From Akkermansiaceae bacterium (GTDB taxonomy: Bacteria > Verrucomicrobiota > Verrucomicrobiia > Verrucomicrobiales > Akkermansiaceae), in assembly GCA_015062055.1 (NCBI GenBank), contig SUVK01000007.1:1-64000 (forward strand): 64,000 bases of DNA, written 5' to 3'. Below, piece after piece: positions 60,101 to 64,000 of this stretch (the first letter of the stretch is position 1; every line of letters starts with the position of its first letter). Position numbers and translations under genes: made by a program. The notes under the pieces were generated by a model. It saw only the letters and a program-made list of their open reading frames with translations, made no database searches and was not told the DNA's origin.

Positions 60101-60360
60101 CTCGATTTGCATTTCGAGGAGCCACATTAACGGCAACCGGAAAGGATACAGGCGCAAATTGGCGCGCCCCACACGCTGCAAACAATCGGTAACCAACCGA
60201 GCCCCTTTGGGTTATGCATGCGATACCCGATGGTTCGCCCCCACTCCCCCGAAATACGTGGGCTTTCGGTGTCTACGGAACAGATGCCGTCCACACCGAG
60301 CACGCCCCCACTGCAGCAAATGAGAATTTTTCATCTCACACCTCACACCACTACAAGACT
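60101..60360. other. Intergenic region before yebC
   Basis: 260 bp without a convincing gene; an open frame in phase with yebC (from 60214) lacks family similarity and I leave it out. No terminator follows tRNA-Pro, so read-through into yebC is possible. Confidence 0.4.
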
Positions 60361-61113
60361 ATGTCCGGTCACAATAAATGGTCCAAAATCAAGTTCACGA
60401 AGGCAGCAGCCGACGCGAAGAAAGGCAAAATCTTTGCCCGTTACTCCCACGAAATCACCTTGGCAGCCAAAAGCGGCGGTGGTGATGTAGACACCAACCC
60501 GCGCTTGCGCGCTGCCATTGAAGGTGCCAAAGCTGCCTCTATGCCCAAAGACAATATAGACCGCGCCGTCAAGAAAGGCACGGGCGAGTTACAGGGCGAA
60601 ACCATACAAGAGGTTACCTACGAGGGCTACGGCCCGGCCGGCACCGCTTTCATTGTAGAAGTAGCCACCGACAACACCAACCGTTGCTCCTCTGAGATTC
60701 GCACCATATTCTCCAAGAATGGGGGCAACATGGGCACTCCGGGCTCTGTAGCATACCAGTTCGACCGCAAGGGGCAAGTCACCATCAACGCCCCCGAGTT
60801 GGATGAAGATGCCGCCATGGAGCTTGCCATGGATTGCGGCGCCGATGAATTTGAAGAAGGCGAGAACGAGGGCGAATGGGCTTTCATCTGTGGTCCTACA
60901 GATCTTTCTGCCGTATCGGAGGCCCTCACCGCAGCCGGGCGCAACGTAACCGGCATGAAGCTGGTATCGGTAGCACAGAACCCGACCGACATCACCGATG
61001 TAGCAACCGCCCAGAAAGTCATGCGCCTGTTTGAGCGTCTGGACGACTACGACGACACGATGAACGTGTTCTCGAACTTCGAGATTGACGACTCCATCTT
61101 GGAGCAGCTGTAA
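60361..61113 (+). CDS. yebC: YebC/PmpR-family protein
   Basis: The start is set at ATG 60361, giving the conserved MSGHNKWSKIKFTKAAADAKKG opening and 250 residues, the usual length; the longer frame adds 49 residues unlike the family. Other signatures: NPRLRAAIEGAKAASMPKDNIDRAVKKGTG and the YEGYGPAGTAFIVE strand. Family members act as transcription regulators or, as recently shown, as translation factors that relieve ribosome stalling at proline stretches. tRNA-Pro lies upstream. Confidence 0.93.
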   Translation: MSGHNKWSKIKFTKAAADAKKGKIFARYSHEITLAAKSGGGDVDTNPRLRAAIEGAKAASMPKDNIDRAVKKGTGELQGETIQEVTYEGYGPAGTAFIVEVATDNTNRCSSEIRTIFSKNGGNMGTPGSVAYQFDRKGQVTINAPELDEDAAMELAMDCGADEFEEGENEGEWAFICGPTDLSAVSEALTAAGRNVTGMKLVSVAQNPTDITDVATAQKVMRLFERLDDYDDTMNVFSNFEIDDSILEQL

Positions 61114-61224
61114 AGCAGCAACATACAGACGGAGCCCGAACAACTCCACATGGCGGGCGAGTACCGGTTACCGCCCGCCGCCATCTCTCTTTTTTCTGTT
61201 AATTATTGTTACGCCACACGCACC

Positions 61225-62676
61225 ATGAGCGAGCAAAACGATTCAACACCGTACTCACCGAGGCCACGCGTTCAGCGCCGTTCGTACCCGGCAAATCGCA
61301 ATAGCGATAATCGCGACTACTACAGCGACCGCCCCCAATACCAACAACGCCGTAACAACCGCTTCGACCGTAACGGCAATAATTATAACAGAAACAATAA
61401 TCCCGAAGGCGATAACTACTATAATAACAACGGCAGCAACGGCAACAGGCAATACAATAACAACCCCAATTACAAACCGCGCCCAAACGCTGCACCGCGT
61501 AAAAAAACTTTTGTAAAACCCAAGCCCATCCCCAAGACCGGTCGTGCCTATGTACCGGTAGGTGAGCCCGAGGAGCTTACCGGCCTGCTTGAAATCACCG
61601 CCAAGGGCTTCGGGTTTATTCGCACGGCAGAGAACAACTGGGCCCCCTCGGAAGATGCCGTATATGTACCGGCAGACCTTATCGCCACGCACAAGCTGCG
61701 CCCCTACGTACAGGTAACCGGCATGGCACAGCGCTATGAGAGAGGCCACCAGCTCACCACCGTTACAGCAGTAAACGGGCTGCCGCCTGAAGTTGCGGCC
61801 GATGCCCCGCATTTTGAAGACCTCAAAGCCGTAAATCCCGATCACCGTTTGGTGTTCGAGACCTCGCCCACCCGTTTCACCACCCGCACGTTAGATTTGA
61901 TGGCCCCCGTAGCACGCGGGCAACGAGGGCTCATCGTTGCCCCGCCCCGCACCGGCAAAACCACGCTGCTGATGCACATAGCCCAGGGCGCCCTGCGCAA
62001 CTATGCCAATGAGCTGCACCTGATGGTATTGCTGGTAGATGAACGCCCCGAAGAGGTAACGGAGTTTCGCCGAGCATTGCCCGAGGCAGAGATTTACGCC
62101 TCGAGCAACGACAGTGGGGTCAAAGAGCATTGCCGCATAGCCGAAATGTGCATAGAACGCGCCAAACGCTTGGTAGAAAACGGTCGGCATGTGCTTATTC
62201 TCATGGACTCCATCACCCGCCTTGCCCGCGCCTACAACAATGCGGAGCGCGGCAGCGGCCGCACCATGAGTGGCGGTATCGACGCCAAAGCCCTCGAAAC
62301 CCCGCGCCGACTCTTTGCCGCAGCCCGCAACACCCGCACCGCAGGCTCCCTCACCATTCTGGCCACCGCCCTCATCGAGACCAACTCGCGTATGGACGAG
62401 CTTATCTTCCAAGAGTTCAAAGGCACCGGCAATATGGAGCTTGTGCTCAACCGTCGCATTGCAGAGATGTACATCTACCCCGCCGTAGATATACTGCGCA
62501 GCGGCACCCGCCGGGAAGAACTCATCCTCCCCGAGTGGCAAAAGGAGAAAATCCACATCATACGTCGCGCCCTTGCCGGCCACCGCCCGCCCGAGGCTAT
62601 GGAGCGCCTGCTCTTCTTCCTCAAAAAATTCTCCACCAATTCTCAAATGCTCATGGGCATCAAATCTCGGAGCTGA
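61225..62676 (+). CDS. rho: Transcription termination factor Rho with Asn/Arg-rich N-terminal insertion
   Basis: From ATG 61225 the protein has 483 residues. Residues ~20-95 are disordered and built of Asn, Arg, Tyr, Gly (NNYNRNNNPEGDNYYNNNG). The RNA-binding cold-shock domain follows (GLLEITAKGFGFIRTAENNW ...), then the RecA-like motor with Walker A APPRTGKT, Walker B LILMDSITRLARAYN and the Q-/R-loop TMSGGIDAKALETPRR. The hexamer terminates transcription. The insertion resembles those of other phyla in which Rho can phase-separate. Its terminator is at 62,698. Confidence 0.96.
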   Translation: MSEQNDSTPYSPRPRVQRRSYPANRNSDNRDYYSDRPQYQQRRNNRFDRNGNNYNRNNNPEGDNYYNNNGSNGNRQYNNNPNYKPRPNAAPRKKTFVKPKPIPKTGRAYVPVGEPEELTGLLEITAKGFGFIRTAENNWAPSEDAVYVPADLIATHKLRPYVQVTGMAQRYERGHQLTTVTAVNGLPPEVAADAPHFEDLKAVNPDHRLVFETSPTRFTTRTLDLMAPVARGQRGLIVAPPRTGKTTLLMHIAQGALRNYANELHLMVLLVDERPEEVTEFRRALPEAEIYASSNDSGVKEHCRIAEMCIERAKRLVENGRHVLILMDSITRLARAYNNAERGSGRTMSGGIDAKALETPRRLFAAARNTRTAGSLTILATALIETNSRMDELIFQEFKGTGNMELVLNRRIAEMYIYPAVDILRSGTRREELILPEWQKEKIHIIRRALAGHRPPEAMERLLFFLKKFSTNSQMLMGIKSRS

Positions 62677-62697
62677 AAAATCGAGAAATCCTTTTCA

Positions 62698-62736
62698 AAG
62701 CTGCAGTTGACCATTCGACTGCAGCTTTTCATTTTC
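62698..62736 (+). terminator. Terminator of rho
   Basis: An 11-bp stem AAAGCTGCAGT / ACTGCAGCTTT followed by TCATTTT. Confidence 0.85.
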
Positions 62737-62767
62737 ACCGGCGGCTCCCCCTTGGAACATGCCTACA

Positions 62768-62803
62768 CAAAAACGCCGCAGCGTTTTGGAGCCACGGCGT
62801 TTG
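62768..62803 (-). terminator. Terminator of infA
   Basis: Minus-strand stem AAACGCCG / CGGCGTTT (62772-62803) followed by TTGTG; convergent with the rho terminator. Confidence 0.75.
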
Positions 62804-62828
62804 GCGAATACGAAAAAAAGCAATAAAA

Positions 62829-63194
62829 TCAGTTCAGGCGGAAGGTGATACGAGCCTTCGTCATATCGTAGGGGGACACCTCAATCTTCACGCGATCGCC
62901 TACTACGAGACGGATGAAGCGTTTGCGCATTTTGCCGGAGATATGGGCCAAGAACTCGTGACCACTGGCAACTTTCACACGGAACATGGTACCGGCGAGA
63001 ACGGCAGACACCACACCCTCCATTTCAATCTCCTTCTCGCTATCCTCCTCTACGACAACCTTCTTGGGTTTGACGGGAGCGGCAGACGGGCGAGCGCCAC
63101 CGCGGCTGTTATTATTATTTCCCGGGCGGGAACCATTATTATTACGCTGCTGTTGCTGCGGCTTGCCGCCGCGATTGTTCTGGGGATTTGCCAT
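62829..63194 (-). CDS. infA: Translation initiation factor IF-1 with Asn-rich N-terminal extension
   Basis: Residues ~50-121 are a normal IF-1 OB fold ([59 protein letters not shown]). Residues 1-~45 are an extra low-complexity arm of Asn, Gln, Gly and Arg ([19 protein letters not shown]), giving 121 residues against the usual 72. IF-1 binds the ribosomal A site of the 30S subunit. The arm looks like the one on Rho, encoded next door, and may bind RNA or promote condensation. Confidence 0.92.
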   Translation of the reverse strand: MANPQNNRGGKPQQQQRNNNGSRPGNNNNSRGGARPSAAPVKPKKVVVEEDSEKEIEMEGVVSAVLAGTMFRVKVASGHEFLAHISGKMRKRFIRLVVGDRVKIEVSPYDMTKARITFRLN

Positions 63195-63339
63195 TATATA
63201 TTAATACTTGTTCAGGTGTGGGCGAGGCATACGCACGCGCCGCGCACATAGTTTAATGGGCAAAAGACTAATTTGCAAGCGCTTTTTAACAAAAACCCGA
63301 AAAAAACTGAAAAAAAAGCATTGAAAACACAAAAAGCGG

Positions 63340-63368
63340 TTGACAGATACCAAAAATAAGAGTAGAAT
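63340..63368 (+). promoter_or_regulatory. Promoter of the rplM-rpsI operon
   Basis: TTGACA (63340-63345), 17 bp, TAGAAT (63363-63368). The ~57-nt leader has a CCGACCTAGGAGGGTCGA stem, a possible site for feedback control by a ribosomal protein. Confidence 0.85.
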
Positions 63369-63430
63369 TGCCCACCCCGACCTAGGAGGGTCGACCGGCG
63401 AAAGCCTTAACAGGAACAAAAAAAGCAATT

Positions 63431-63862
63431 ATGAAAACCTTCTCTGCCAAAGCCCAGGATATTGAGCGCAAGTGGTATGTGATCGACGCTGCCGACGTGG
63501 TAGTTGGCCAGCTCGCCGTTCAGGCTGCTAACTTGCTGCGTGGAAAGAACAAGACCATCTTTACGCCCCACGTTGACTGTGGTGACTATGTCATCGTAGT
63601 GAATGCCGACAAAGCCGTGTTCACCGGCAACAAAGAGCGTGCTAAGATTTACACCCGCTACACCGGCTACGTTGGCAATCAGGTTGTAACAACCCCCGCC
63701 AAGCTCCGTCGCAAGCATCCGGAGCAGATTGTTGAGCATGCCATCCTCGGCATGGTACCGCACACACGTCAGGGCCGCGCCCAGGCTGTTCGCCTTAAGG
63801 TATACGCCGGTGCCGAGCACCCGCATGCCGCCCAGACCCCGGAAGCCGTTACAATCGCCTAA
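63431..63862 (+). CDS. rplM: Ribosomal protein L13 (uL13)
   Basis: A 143-residue large-subunit protein with the family features: RKWYVIDAADVVVGQLAVQ, LRGKNKTIFTPHVDCGDYVIVVNA and the LGMVPHTRQGRAQAVRLKVYAG end. It directly precedes rpsI, the universal pair, with a 16-bp gap. The promoter is at 63,340. Confidence 0.97.
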   Translation: MKTFSAKAQDIERKWYVIDAADVVVGQLAVQAANLLRGKNKTIFTPHVDCGDYVIVVNADKAVFTGNKERAKIYTRYTGYVGNQVVTTPAKLRRKHPEQIVEHAILGMVPHTRQGRAQAVRLKVYAGAEHPHAAQTPEAVTIA

Positions 63863-63878
63863 CCAATTTTAATTAACC

Positions 63879-64000
63879 ATGTCTACCACCCCTTACAATG
63901 CTACCGGCCGCCGCAAGGAGGCTATCGCCCACGCTTGGCTCACCCCTGCAGAGGAAGGCAAGTCCGGCAAGATTACCATCAACCGCCGCAGCTTTGAGGA
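63879..64000 (+). CDS. rpsI: Ribosomal protein S9 (uS9), partial
   Basis: The first 40 codons of rpsI up to the window end. The segment ATGRRKEAIAHAWL is the characteristic S9 opening (normally TGRRKTSVARV), followed by GKITINRRSFE. It belongs to the rplM operon and continues beyond the window. Confidence 0.93.
   Translation, partial: MSTTPYNATGRRKEAIAHAWLTPAEEGKSGKITINRRSFE

Noticed and set aside
63201-63428. 75-codon minus frame upstream of infA
   Set aside because: It overlaps the consensus rplM promoter and leader and has no protein-like composition.
63374-63430. rplM leader as a defined L13-binding structure
   Set aside because: Only one modest stem is visible; no known consensus to compare by eye, so noted under the promoter only.

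Overview
The window looks like a chromosome segment of a gut-type Verrucomicrobiota bacterium, most likely Akkermansiaceae. The reasons are the mixed gene content (mucin-sugar enzymes such as NagA and a clan GH-D glycosidase, many short lipoproteins), Asn/Arg-rich extensions on Rho and IF-1, heptamer microsatellites common in this phylum, and weak use of Shine-Dalgarno sites. The genus is inference; no 16S gene is present.

Layout. (1) 1-1060: two tandem, diverged copies of a small transcription unit. Each has a sigma70 promoter, a GNRA-capped 5' hairpin, a 24-residue hydrophobic peptide and a terminator. Each copy is followed by a separate small RNA gene with its own promoter and terminator, and the 5' end of that RNA is antisense to the start region of the neighbouring peptide mRNA. 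I read this as a two-module type I toxin-antitoxin-like system and regard it as the most novel content of the window. (2) 1061-12564: a defective siphophage-type prophage, mostly on the minus strand: small and large terminase, connector, lambda-type portal, ClpP-like prohead protease, capsid, neck, gp10-like, tail terminator, tail tube and a truncated tape measure gene. The distal tail and early genes are gone. A leftover XRE repressor sits beside four copies of a 15-bp palindromic operator. A tRNA-like 3' fragment at about 13,130 may mark the prophage edge.

(3) 13,387-27,321: housekeeping genes: M48 lipoprotein protease, GH-D glycosidase, Dus, ComM, L,D-transpeptidase, HflX, S2P protease, tRNA-Asn, GcvT-like protein, NagA, an E2-like pseudoenzyme and MntP. 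A 644-bp cassette of short hairpins around a four-helix-bundle (S23) gene lies between dus and comM. (4) 27,407-46,900: surface glycan functions: an AT-rich cytidylyltransferase/oxidoreductase fusion with LicD, a GT2, a Wzy-like membrane protein, and an export operon (secreted protein, beta-barrel, BY-kinase, short OPX protein). GlyRS, IlvB, ACP, CoaX and an MGDG-synthase-like glycosyltransferase are interspersed.

(5) 46,927-64,000: tRNA-Gly x2, a gatC-gatA-thiD operon behind two small membrane proteins, an orphan membrane-fusion protein, a three-gene NrfD/cytochrome c cluster resembling part of alternative complex III, a 720-residue single-pass protein, a large Sel1-repeat protein, tRNA-Pro, YebC, Rho, IF-1, RplM and the start of RpsI.

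Several promoters place the -10 box only 6-9 nt before the start codon, so leaderless or near-leaderless transcription seems common here.
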